From contig JABFGK010000002.1 of NCBI GenBank assembly GCA_013112555.1, forward strand, positions 1,178,001 through 1,242,000: 64,000 bases of DNA, written 5' to 3'. Under the pieces are notes generated by a model. The model did not search any database and was not told the origin of the DNA. It saw nothing but the letters and a program-made list of their open reading frames with translations. Of this stretch, positions 16,839 to 24,691 are shown in pieces. A program made the position numbers and the translations under genes. The stretch comes from Planctomycetota bacterium (GTDB lineage: Bacteria > Planctomycetota > Phycisphaerae > Phycisphaerales > UBA5793). The first letter of the stretch is position 1; the number at the start of each line of letters is the position of its first letter.

Positions 16839-19088
16839 TCACCTCCCCGGATCATCATCATCAATCCCTGTAATCGGCCTCTCTGATGCGTCGGTATCAT
16901 CCGGCTCGGTTCCCGTTGAGGGTGGGGTGGGGTCGTCCGGCTTTTCCTTGCCCATGAAGCGGCCGCCATCGGCTCCTTGCTGCCCCTCCGCCTCTTCCGG
17001 TGTTTCCTCCGTGATCGGCCGCTCGTCGGGCCGTTCGGTCTTGCGGCTTCGGATAATCGCCTCCACCATGCGGTCCGATTCAAGAACAAGCGGGGCCGTC
17101 AACGCGCGCTGCTGATGTAATGCATACAACACACCGATCGTCTCGGCATAACTCATGCCAAGCCCCGGGCCGTCGCCGGCCGGGCCCGTGTCGCCGGAGA
17201 GAATCTTAATAAACTCAATAAGGTCCGCAGACGACTCGCTGTGTCGAGGCTCCAATCCTCCCAGCGGGCGATAGAAGATGCGCAACTCAGAATCCCGCGT
17301 CGTTGGGTCGGCACTCCCGCTCGCCTCATCGCCTTGTCCCGGCATATCGCCCACGACCAGCAATCGATCGTCCCATGCTTTGGCCAGGCACGGCCGCGTG
17401 ACTTCAGAGTCGTGCCCGAAGATGACGATGCGAGGCTCTTGCTGCTGCGTGACATAGGCCATCGGGTAAATCGACGGCACGATGAACAACTCGAAGTCGG
17501 TAAACCGGCCGATCGGGATTCGCTGCACAATCGGGTCGCCGGACTCGCGCAGTGCATCAAAAGCAGCCAGCCTGATATCACGCTGCGAATCGTTGAGCAG
17601 ATTGCGCATCAAGGTCGAGATGCGAACATTGCGACCCATTCGAGCCAACAGTTCAACGGCATTCAGACGCAGTTCATTTGTTGGGTCGGTGGCGATTTCT
17701 GCCAGGTGCGGCACGGCCAGCGGGTCGCCGAGCAAGGCGCCGGTTTTCAATGCGGCAAGGCGTGGCACCAACTCCGAATAATCGTACATACCCTCGACGG
17801 CCGGGATCGCAGCCGGCCCGAGCGCGACGAGACACCAGGTCAGACTCGGTGCATCAACCGGATTCTCACGCAGCCAGCGAGCAAGGCTCATGGCCCGGCG
17901 CTCCATATTGGATGGTGAAATCTGCGCGTGCATCAACAGTTCCACAAACTCGCCGGTGTTGTCCGACCAACTCGGCGGCACGGTGACCGAAATCCGTTCG
18001 TCGGCATGTTGCGGGATCGGCATCGCCGTCGCATATCGCTGCCCCGACTCCATCGGGAATCGTGTATTGATCGCGTCGGTGATGGCCCGTGATCGGCTGT
18101 GCCCCGGTGAGCGCAGGACAAGGACCAGGCCGCGATCTTCCAGCACGATCCCACCATTGAGTACTCGCCCGACGCGCGGCTCAATGTCGACGGTCCCCCC
18201 TTCCGATTGATCGACGTCCGCCATCGGGTCAGGCAGCATGCCGGTATCAGTCCCGCCCGTGTTCTCCTGAGAGAGACCGGTCGCCGCCTCATCTTCTTCG
18301 GTTGCTGTGATCGGTCGCGTCGTTGTCGGGTCGTCAACGAGGTCCGGCGGCTGTTGTGCCAACCCGGTGTCGTCCTCGTTGTCCCGGTTGCTTGTGTCGG
18401 AGTTCGCTGTGCCCATGAACCGTCGCTGAGCACGTGGTTGATTGACAAATGGATTGATAAAAACGTCGCCGCGGGCCAGGGCAATGGCACGGGACTGGGG
18501 GCCGGTGGCATGGGCAAAGCCCTGGGTGAGCCGTGCGGTCCAGAGTCGGCCCCCGAACAGGCTGGTCGTGCTGGTCGAGGGTAAGGCTGCGACGCGAACA
18601 TCGAACATGGTTTCGCGCGGGGCGCCGGGCGGGATGGTCGCTTCCACGAGGACCACGGCCGTATCCATGCTGTTGAGCAGTTCCTGGACGTTGATCTCGT
18701 TCGGGGAGTTGATGCGTGAGTCCCGGCGCATCTTGGATGCTTCGTTCTCGATGATGGTGCGAATCACGATTGGGGTGTCGCGCGAGCCGGTGCCGTTGAG
18801 CCCGACAACGAGCCCATAGCCTTGCACGAGCGTCGGGCCATACCCGAGCAGTTCAGCCTCATAGCGGATCGTGCCGCGCAAATACGCCGGCAGCGGGTTC
18901 GGGGCTGCTTCGGGTTGGACGATCTGGGTTGGCTCTTTTTTGTTCTTGCAGCCGACAGCCAGCAGGCTGCTCATCCCCAGCGCCAGGCAGCAGGCAGTCA
19001 TGACGAGCGTGCGGGTACAAGAAAGCAGTGGGGCACTGGCGCGTGCGGCGGTCGGTCGTCTATCAGGGCGGACCGTTGGCATGGGCAT
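16839..19088 (-). CDS. FlgI-like flagellar P-ring lipoprotein with C-terminal extension
   Basis: 749 aa, twice the usual FlgI length. The N-terminus is basic, then a hydrophobic helix ends in the lipobox LLAVGC. Residues about 70-330 follow FlgI: LVQGYGLVVGLNGTGSRDTP, NSMDTAVVLVEATIPPGAPR, TSLFGGRLWTARL, ARGDVFINPF, and after an acidic low-complexity insert, GRVLNGGIVLEDRGLVLVLRSP. Residues about 400-520 look like HEAT-type helical repeats (LVPRLAALKTGALLGDPLAV, LRLNAVELLARMG), and the tail is acidic and Pro/Thr-rich. FlgI forms the periplasmic P-ring around the flagellar rod. A lipid-anchored, extended form without flagellar neighbours suggests a divergent ring component or a protein borrowing the fold. 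Confidence 0.75.
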   Translation of the reverse strand: MPMPTVRPDRRPTAARASAPLLSCTRTLVMTACCLALGMSSLLAVGCKNKKEPTQIVQPEAAPNPLPAYLRGTIRYEAELLGYGPTLVQGYGLVVGLNGTGSRDTPIVIRTIIENEASKMRRDSRINSPNEINVQELLNSMDTAVVLVEATIPPGAPRETMFDVRVAALPSTSTTSLFGGRLWTARLTQGFAHATGPQSRAIALARGDVFINPFVNQPRAQRRFMGTANSDTSNRDNEDDTGLAQQPPDLVDDPTTTRPITATEEDEAATGLSQENTGGTDTGMLPDPMADVDQSEGGTVDIEPRVGRVLNGGIVLEDRGLVLVLRSPGHSRSRAITDAINTRFPMESGQRYATAMPIPQHADERISVTVPPSWSDNTGEFVELLMHAQISPSNMERRAMSLARWLRENPVDAPSLTWCLVALGPAAIPAVEGMYDYSELVPRLAALKTGALLGDPLAVPHLAEIATDPTNELRLNAVELLARMGRNVRISTLMRNLLNDSQRDIRLAAFDALRESGDPIVQRIPIGRFTDFELFIVPSIYPMAYVTQQQEPRIVIFGHDSEVTRPCLAKAWDDRLLVVGDMPGQGDEASGSADPTTRDSELRIFYRPLGGLEPRHSESSADLIEFIKILSGDTGPAGDGPGLGMSYAETIGVLYALHQQRALTAPLVLESDRMVEAIIRSRKTERPDERPITEETPEEAEGQQGADGGRFMGKEKPDDPTPPSTGTEPDDTDASERPITGIDDDDPGR

Positions 19089-19465
19089 GATCCTCGTGTG
19101 GCATCGTATGAGTCGCTGAGTCTATCGGTCTGTGGCGTGCCCCTCCTCCTCCAAGGTTCTTTGTGGCCGGGTGGGACGGAGGGAGGGTGGATGCACGTCC
19201 GGACAGCCGGCTTGGGCAGGCCCGCAGGGTCTGCGGTGCATCGGTCATCATATGCACTGCAACGCGGGGACCGGCTGGTACGCTGTACTTACTTGGCCTT
19301 CTCGCCGGGCACAAGACAGGCTTCCTTACCCCCCTTGCGGCCCAAGTTTACAGTCTGCTGCTGGCCGTCGGGGGATTAAGTGGCGTATTGCTCGACACTC
19401 AGCGCAGAGCAAGAGGAAAAATATTGAAATCAAATGATTCATGATTGCCTTTTGCTGTAAATTCA
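19089..19465. other. intergenic between divergent genes, no gene seen
   Basis: The 502-bp gap between the FlgI-like gene and fic changes from GC-rich to AT-rich at about 19415. Open frames in the GC-rich part look random. The AT-rich end carries the CTATAG array described separately. Confidence 0.5.
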
Positions 19466-19549
19466 CTATAGATTCCTACAGTTTCTATAGAAATTGCCGT
19501 GAATTCAAATACTATAGGTTTTGTTAGGTATTTATAGTACACCTATAGT
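19466..19549 (+). promoter_or_regulatory. array of four CTATAG palindromes upstream of fic (candidate operator)
   Basis: CTATAG occurs at 19466-19471, 19485-19490, 19512-19517 and 19543-19548. The last two are parts of a perfect 9-bp inverted repeat, ACTATAGGT at 19511-19519 and ACCTATAGT at 19541-19549. The array ends 42 bp before the fic start, inside a sharply AT-rich block, where a repressor would cover the promoter. Confidence 0.6.
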
Positions 19550-19590
19550 TGTGAGCCAGTCTTTGTGTACAGAGTGAGTAGGACTTCCCT

Positions 19591-20931
19591 ATGAGAATCC
19601 CGGAGTCTCCCCCCATCATGGGCCGTATTCTGGTTGAGCATGAGGAGGATCTCTCATCTGCATGGTCAGATCCGAAATATGGCGAGCTGATCAAGAAAGC
19701 AGATCACGAGTGGCTGCATTGGGACAAACTGCGGTTTGTTGCTCGCGAGAGAGGGCTCAAGCCTGAGGTGGCATGGGCGCTCTTGGCCTTCTCAAGACGG
19801 TCCAGATATCGGACGCTCCCACTTCGTGGTCATGACGACGCACAGCTGCGGTATGTTGTTCCCGATCGTGTGCAGCGGGAGTTGATGCTCACCGACCAGG
19901 AACTCGCTGGCGCGATCGCCGCGCCGGAAGAGCACCCAATTCAGCCATCCCTACGCGATCGATTCATCATTCGGGCGTTTCACGAGGAAGCGATTGCCTC
20001 CAGTATGCTTGAGGGGGCCGCGACCACGCGCGCACAGGCAAAGGAGATGCTTCGGCGCGATCGAAAGCCGCGCAACCGAGGGGAGCAGATGGTCCTCAAC
20101 AACTATCGTGCCATCAACTTCATCCGCGAGCATCGTGCGACTCCCCTGACGCCTGATTTCATCGTTGAACTTCAGCACATCCTCACGAAAGACACGCTCG
20201 ATCATCCCGAACAGTCCGGTCGTTTACGAACAAATACAGACCGGGTTGTGGTTGCCGATCAATACGACTACGAAGTTATGCACACTCCTCCTCCTGCGGG
20301 CGAGCTCCCAGAGAGGTTGAGCATGCTCTGCAAGTTCGCAAACTACACTGAATCTGAGGCCGAGTTCATTCACCCGGTTGTCAAGGCGATTGCGATGCAC
20401 TTCCAGATTGCGTTTGACCATCCATTCTGTGATGGGAACGGCAGAACGGCTCGCGCGCTCTTCTATTGGTTCTTGCTGAACAAAGGGTACTGGCTCTTTG
20501 AATACCTGCCTATTTCCAGATTGATCTATCGTCGCGCACGCGGTTACTTTCGCGCCTTTCTGTTGGCAGAAACGGATGGTTTCGATATTACCTACTTCAT
20601 CAACTACAACGCGAGGATCATTGGATTCGGCAGAAGGGATCTTAAGAGATACTTGGCAAGAAAGCAGTTTGAATTGCTGCACAGCAGGCAGTTGCTTGCC
20701 GATAATCCAGACTTGAATCACAGGCAGCGCGAAGCGATCACTCGGCTTTTGCGCGACCCTTCTCATATCATCTCGATTGCGGATCATCAGAATCACCACC
20801 GAGTGTCCTATCCGACTGCGCGCAGCGATCTGCTCAGACTCGAAGAGCGCGGTCTCCTCACCAGGCGCGTCATTGGAAACCGCTTCGAATTCACAGGTGG
20901 CCCCGGGCTCAGCGAGATCAACCTTCCTTGA
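19591..20931 (+). CDS. Fic-domain protein (AMPylase) with winged-helix C-terminus
   Basis: 446 aa. Fic proteins usually transfer AMP from ATP to a target hydroxyl. The catalytic motif HPFCDGNGRTAR begins at His277, with the core HPFxxGNGR intact. An N-terminal inhibitory helix motif SxxxEG is present at Ser137-Glu141-Gly142 (SSMLEGA), placing it in the class with an intramolecular anti-toxin-like helix. Residues about 380-440 (LNHRQREAITRLL, SYPTARSDLLRLEERGLLTR) are a winged helix suited to DNA binding, and the palindrome array upstream offers a possible autoregulatory site. No separate antitoxin gene is adjacent. Codon use and composition are less GC-rich than neighbours. Confidence 0.9.
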   Translation: MRIPESPPIMGRILVEHEEDLSSAWSDPKYGELIKKADHEWLHWDKLRFVARERGLKPEVAWALLAFSRRSRYRTLPLRGHDDAQLRYVVPDRVQRELMLTDQELAGAIAAPEEHPIQPSLRDRFIIRAFHEEAIASSMLEGAATTRAQAKEMLRRDRKPRNRGEQMVLNNYRAINFIREHRATPLTPDFIVELQHILTKDTLDHPEQSGRLRTNTDRVVVADQYDYEVMHTPPPAGELPERLSMLCKFANYTESEAEFIHPVVKAIAMHFQIAFDHPFCDGNGRTARALFYWFLLNKGYWLFEYLPISRLIYRRARGYFRAFLLAETDGFDITYFINYNARIIGFGRRDLKRYLARKQFELLHSRQLLADNPDLNHRQREAITRLLRDPSHIISIADHQNHHRVSYPTARSDLLRLEERGLLTRRVIGNRFEFTGGPGLSEINLP

Positions 20932-20941
20932 CCTTATCGTG

Positions 20942-22093
20942 TCAATCAGAGGGGAAACCGCCTGACCCCTGGTGACCTACGTTGCCGGTCGCGTCAACCA
21001 GCATGGCCACCGACGCGACATATCCCGGGAAGCGATCGCTTAATACCTCCAGCCCCTTGTCTGCCCCCAGCACCGAGATTGCCGAGGCAAGCGCATCTGC
21101 AGTGGTGGCATCAGGCCCGATCACCGTCACCGCGACCCGAGTCGTCAGCCCCAACCCGGTGCGCGGGTCCACAATATGTGAATACCGCACGCCATCAATC
21201 TCCACAAACTGGTCCAGGTCGCCTGACGTGGCGATGGCACAATCGGTCAGGTGCACGATTCGATCCGTCCGGTTCGGGTCGTGGGTTTGAATCGCTACCC
21301 CCCAGCCTGCCGGCCGATCGGGCGGTGCCGTTCCGACCCGCAGGTCGCCGCCGAGATCAACGAGCGCACCCGGCAGACCGTATTCATCACGAAGTACCCG
21401 GTATGCCTGCTCAGCAGCAAACCCTTTGCCGATCCCGCCCAGATCAAGCCGCATCCGGGGCAGATCCAGCCTGAGCGACTGCTCTTGTGAATCGAGATGC
21501 ATATGCCGGCTGCCGACTCGGCTTCGTGCTTCTGCGAGTGAATCGGCACTCGGCAGTGACCCAGCCTTCCTCGCCTGTCGCCACAGGCGGACGACCGGGC
21601 CGATCGTGACATCAAAGGCACCGTCGGTTGCGCGTGCGATCTCAACTGATCTGCAAAGCACTGCGAACAGATCGGGGCTGATCGGGATGGGGGCCGGCTC
21701 ACCTGCCCGGTCGCACACGCGCATGAGTTCAGAATCCGGGCGGTAGTCGCTCATCACCTGCTCAAGTTGCTCAATGCGATCAAAGGCCGCTGCCGCCGCA
21801 TGTCGGGCCGCGTTCTCGTTCGGTGCATATAGGACAATCCGGGCTCGAATCCCCATGGCCGGCCGGCTGAACTCGTGCCGTGCCATCGCCGACCCCGGTG
21901 ACCCACTGCTGCCCAGGCCGGCAGCACACCCACACAGAATGCCACAAAAATACACATAAAACCAACATAACCAGACGTGTTTCGCAGATTCTGTAGGCAA
22001 TAATGACAGGCAACCGGTCCGGGTTGCCCAAGTCTGCCAGCCCGGGTCGGCTGCTCTTGTGCGCTGTGTGCGGGATGACGTATGATGCGCCAT
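20942..22093 (-). CDS. apbE: ApbE family FAD:protein FMN transferase (lipoprotein)
   Basis: 383 aa. ApbE flavinates threonine in partner proteins such as NqrC/RnfG and is exported. Signature regions: FSRPAMGIRARIVLYA at the mature N-terminus, IEQLEQVMSDYRPDSELMRVC, DGAFDVTIGPVVRLW, LDLGGIGKGFAAEQAYRVL, GALVDLGGDLRVGT, CAIATSGDLDQF, YSHIVDPRTGLG (metal/FAD site) and the terminal DATTADALASAISVLG. A hydrophobic stretch ending FCGILCGCAAG is a lipobox. Its ~50 preceding residues are long for a signal peptide, so the true start is probably a downstream TTG/GTG. It converges on fic with a 10-bp gap and is divergent from the FGE-like gene. No Rnf/Nqr genes are nearby. Confidence 0.9.
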   Translation of the reverse strand: MAHHTSSRTQRTRAADPGWQTWATRTGCLSLLPTESAKHVWLCWFYVYFCGILCGCAAGLGSSGSPGSAMARHEFSRPAMGIRARIVLYAPNENAARHAAAAAFDRIEQLEQVMSDYRPDSELMRVCDRAGEPAPIPISPDLFAVLCRSVEIARATDGAFDVTIGPVVRLWRQARKAGSLPSADSLAEARSRVGSRHMHLDSQEQSLRLDLPRMRLDLGGIGKGFAAEQAYRVLRDEYGLPGALVDLGGDLRVGTAPPDRPAGWGVAIQTHDPNRTDRIVHLTDCAIATSGDLDQFVEIDGVRYSHIVDPRTGLGLTTRVAVTVIGPDATTADALASAISVLGADKGLEVLSDRFPGYVASVAMLVDATGNVGHQGSGGFPSD

Positions 22094-22133
22094 TGACTGA
22101 CATGGTACTCAAGCGATGGAGGTACAGATCCGG

Positions 22134-23153
22134 ATGCGAGCACGAATGACGAGGACGGCCGGCACGGCTCACAGTCTGGACCGGGCGAATGGCACCCGGT
22201 ACCGGAATGTGTTTGCTGCAGTTGCAAGTATCGGCATGGTGCTGGGTGTATTCATGCTGCCCGGCTGTGCATCGCAGACGACCACCACTGGGCCGGGAGC
22301 AGCGCAAGCCGCTGAGCCGAGTCTTGAGCCGTTCGTCCAGACGCTCGAAGGAACGACGGCAACATTCGAGATGGTTCCCGTGCCGGCCGGCACCGTGCAG
22401 GTCCGCAACCCGGATGATCCTTCGCAGATGATGACGGTGGAGGTCGGGCCGTTCTGGGTGGCCACCACTGAAACCGTCTGGGACACCTATGACATCTGGG
22501 TCCACAGTCTGGATCAGCCCTTTGATGATGGCAGCAACGGCAGCAATGGCTTCGACAGCGGCGAGATGATTGAAGGCGAGGATGCCGATGCCATCAGTCG
22601 GCCGAGCAAGCCCTATCTGCCGCCGGATCGGGGCTTCGGATACGTGCGGTATCCTGCGATCTCTCTGACGTTCCACGCGGCCGACGCATACTGCGCCTGG
22701 CTGACCGAGAAGACCGGCAAGCCGTATCGATTGCCGACCGAGGCTGAATGGCAATACGCGATCGCCGCCGGTGCTGCCGGTCCGTATGCATGGGGCGATG
22801 ATCCGGCCCAGGCTGATGCCTATGCCTGGTATCATGCCAACAGTCCGATTAAGACCGAGGAGGTGGCCCAGAAGGAGCCGAATGCCTGGGGCTTGTTTGA
22901 CGGTCACGGCAACGTCGGTGAATGGGTCGTCGGTATGAATGGCAAGCCGATCGTGTGCGGCGGATCGTACAAAGATGACGTTGACGGCCTGACGCTGGAT
23001 GCCCGTGTCAGCCAGACGTATGAATGGAATGAATCCGACCCGCAGATTCCCAAGAGCCAGTGGTGGCTGGCGGATTGCTCATTCGTCGGGTTCCGAGTCA
23101 TCTGTATCCCGGACGACGATGATCAAGAGGCCGGTGCAGATTCACTTGACTGA
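22134..23153 (+). CDS. FGE/SUMF1-like (formylglycine-generating-enzyme fold) lipoprotein
   Basis: 339 aa from the ATG at 22134, ten bases after GGAGG. The signal helix ends with the lipobox FMLPGC. The SUMF1/PvdO fold is seen as FEMVPVPAGTVQV, VEVGPFWVATTETVWDTYD, YPAISLTFHAADAYCAWLTE, RLPTEAEWQYAIAAGA, PYAWGDDP, GLFDGHGNVGEWV, VCGGSYKDD and SFVGFRVIC. Acidic Ser/Asn/Gly insert (about 130-155) is unusual. Most bacterial homologues are not true sulfatase activators; no sulfatase lies here. Divergent from apbE and followed in the same direction by an oxidoreductase, so it may sit in a three-gene export-related group. Confidence 0.85.
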   Translation: MRARMTRTAGTAHSLDRANGTRYRNVFAAVASIGMVLGVFMLPGCASQTTTTGPGAAQAAEPSLEPFVQTLEGTTATFEMVPVPAGTVQVRNPDDPSQMMTVEVGPFWVATTETVWDTYDIWVHSLDQPFDDGSNGSNGFDSGEMIEGEDADAISRPSKPYLPPDRGFGYVRYPAISLTFHAADAYCAWLTEKTGKPYRLPTEAEWQYAIAAGAAGPYAWGDDPAQADAYAWYHANSPIKTEEVAQKEPNAWGLFDGHGNVGEWVVGMNGKPIVCGGSYKDDVDGLTLDARVSQTYEWNESDPQIPKSQWWLADCSFVGFRVICIPDDDDQEAGADSLD

Positions 23154-23233
23154 GGCATATTCGATATACACCCACCCCACACCCCGACGGCGCCGGTGCG
23201 ACGCGTTGACTCAGATTCGATGGAGGATTGGAC

Positions 23234-24556
23234 ATGAAGAGGAAGCAGACTCATACGAATGCAGAAGCCGGCGAGACATCCGTTTCACGTCGGGACTTTG
23301 TCCGGACCGCTGCAGCAGCGACCGCTGCCGTCCCGTTTCTGGGCGAAGGCGCCTTGGCGGCCCGCACGGCTCAGGTGTCCGGCAAGGATGAGTTACGGGT
23401 TGGGTTGATCGGGTGCGGTGGGCGTGGGACCGGTGCAGCCGTCAACTCGATTGATGCGGCTGATCGGGTCCGGCTCGTGGCGATGGCCGACGTATTCCCG
23501 GATCGTCTGAAGAGTTCGCGCAGTAATCTGGAGCAGCACAACAGTGAGAAGGCCACGGTCAGCGATGACATGTGCTTTGTCGGTTTTGATGCGTATCGGC
23601 AGCTGCTGGAACATGCTGATGTTGACCTGGTGATCCTGGCCACACCGCCGCACTTCCGCCCCATGCAGTTGCAGGCAGCCATCGAAGCGGGCAAGCATGT
23701 TTTCATGGAGAAGCCCGTCGCCGTTGACCCGGTGGGGGTTCGGACCGTGATCGCTGCCGGCGGGGTGGCACAGCGTCGAGGGCTGGGCATTGTGGCCGGC
23801 ACGCAGCGACGGCACGAACTGTGTTACCTTGATGTCATGAAGCGCATTGAGGATGGCCTGATTGGCGATGTGGTGGCGGCTCGATGCTATTGGAATCAGC
23901 AAGGGTTGTGGCACAAGGACCCGCAGCCGGAATGGTCCGACATGGAATGGCAGTTGCGAAACTGGCTGTACTTCACCTGGCTGTCGGGTGATCACATCTG
24001 CGAGCAGCACATTCACAATCTTGATGTGATCAACTGGGCGATGGGCGGCCCACCGACCAAGGCGCTCGGGCTCGGCGGCCGCGAGACGAGAACCGATCCC
24101 GTCTTTGGGCAGATTTTCGACCATCATGCGATCGAATACGAGTATCCCGATGGTCGCTTCTGCATGAGCATGTGTCGGCAGATGGATGGCTGTGAGAGCC
24201 GCGTCGAAGAGGTGATCAATGGGACGAAGGGGCGTTCGATCACCAGTTCCAATCGGGCCCGGATTATCGGTGAGACTGATTGGTCGTTCAGTGGGAAGAA
24301 TCCGAATCCGTATGTCCAGGAACACAAGGACCTGATTTCCAGCATCGAGAACGGGACCCCGCTCAATGAGGCAAAGCGTGTTGCCGAGTCCACACTGACG
24401 GCCATTATGGGTCGCATGGCAACCTACACCGGCAAGTCGGTTACGTGGGACTTTGCGATGAACGAGTCGAAACTCGATTTGACGCCGCCGGCCTATGAGT
24501 TCGGCCCGATGCCGATGCCACCGGTGGCCGTTCCCGGCAGGACGCCGCTTGTGTGA
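23234..24556 (+). CDS. TAT-exported Gfo/Idh/MocA family oxidoreductase
   Basis: 440 aa from ATG 23234, seven bases after GGAGG. The N-terminus holds a twin-arginine signal (SRRDFVRTAAAATAAVPFLG ... ALA). A Rossmann NAD(P)-binding fold follows: RVGLIGCGGRGTGAAVNS, DLVILATPPHFRP, AGKHVFMEKPVAVDPVGVR (the EKP motif). The C-terminal alpha/beta substrate domain contains WLSGDHICEQHIHNLDVINW, which has the His-rich active-site segment common in the planctomycete branch. Such exported enzymes act on sugars or glycosides with tightly bound cofactor; the substrate is unknown. It is followed in the same direction by a PHP hydrolase and an MFS transporter, so a carbohydrate or nucleoside use pathway is plausible. 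Confidence 0.9.
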   Translation: MKRKQTHTNAEAGETSVSRRDFVRTAAAATAAVPFLGEGALAARTAQVSGKDELRVGLIGCGGRGTGAAVNSIDAADRVRLVAMADVFPDRLKSSRSNLEQHNSEKATVSDDMCFVGFDAYRQLLEHADVDLVILATPPHFRPMQLQAAIEAGKHVFMEKPVAVDPVGVRTVIAAGGVAQRRGLGIVAGTQRRHELCYLDVMKRIEDGLIGDVVAARCYWNQQGLWHKDPQPEWSDMEWQLRNWLYFTWLSGDHICEQHIHNLDVINWAMGGPPTKALGLGGRETRTDPVFGQIFDHHAIEYEYPDGRFCMSMCRQMDGCESRVEEVINGTKGRSITSSNRARIIGETDWSFSGKNPNPYVQEHKDLISSIENGTPLNEAKRVAESTLTAIMGRMATYTGKSVTWDFAMNESKLDLTPPAYEFGPMPMPPVAVPGRTPLV

Positions 24557-24561
24557 ACCTG

Positions 24562-24584
24562 GATCGACGAGCCGCGCACGTGAG
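24562..24584 (-). repeat. REP-B repeat, inverted copy
   Basis: GATCGACGAGCCGCGCACGT followed by GAG is the reverse complement of a REP-B unit (CCTCACGGTCGCGGCTCGTC type) with few changes. It pairs with the direct copy at 24638. Confidence 0.65.
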
Positions 24585-24637
24585 TAAGCGGGTACAGTAT
24601 CTGGATCTCCCTCACGGGCCTGAGTCTTTGGAAGAGA

Positions 24638-24668
24638 GCCCGCTCCCTCACGGTCGCGGCTCGTCGGA
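24638..24668 (+). repeat. REP-B repeat, direct copy
   Basis: A 31-bp unit with core CCCTCACGGTCGCGGCTCGT. It is identical over 31 bp to the copy at 27297-27327, 2.6 kb away. A partial copy lies at about 24606-24620. Confidence 0.85.
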
Positions 24669-24691
24669 GGATGGATGGAATAGAGTTCAGT

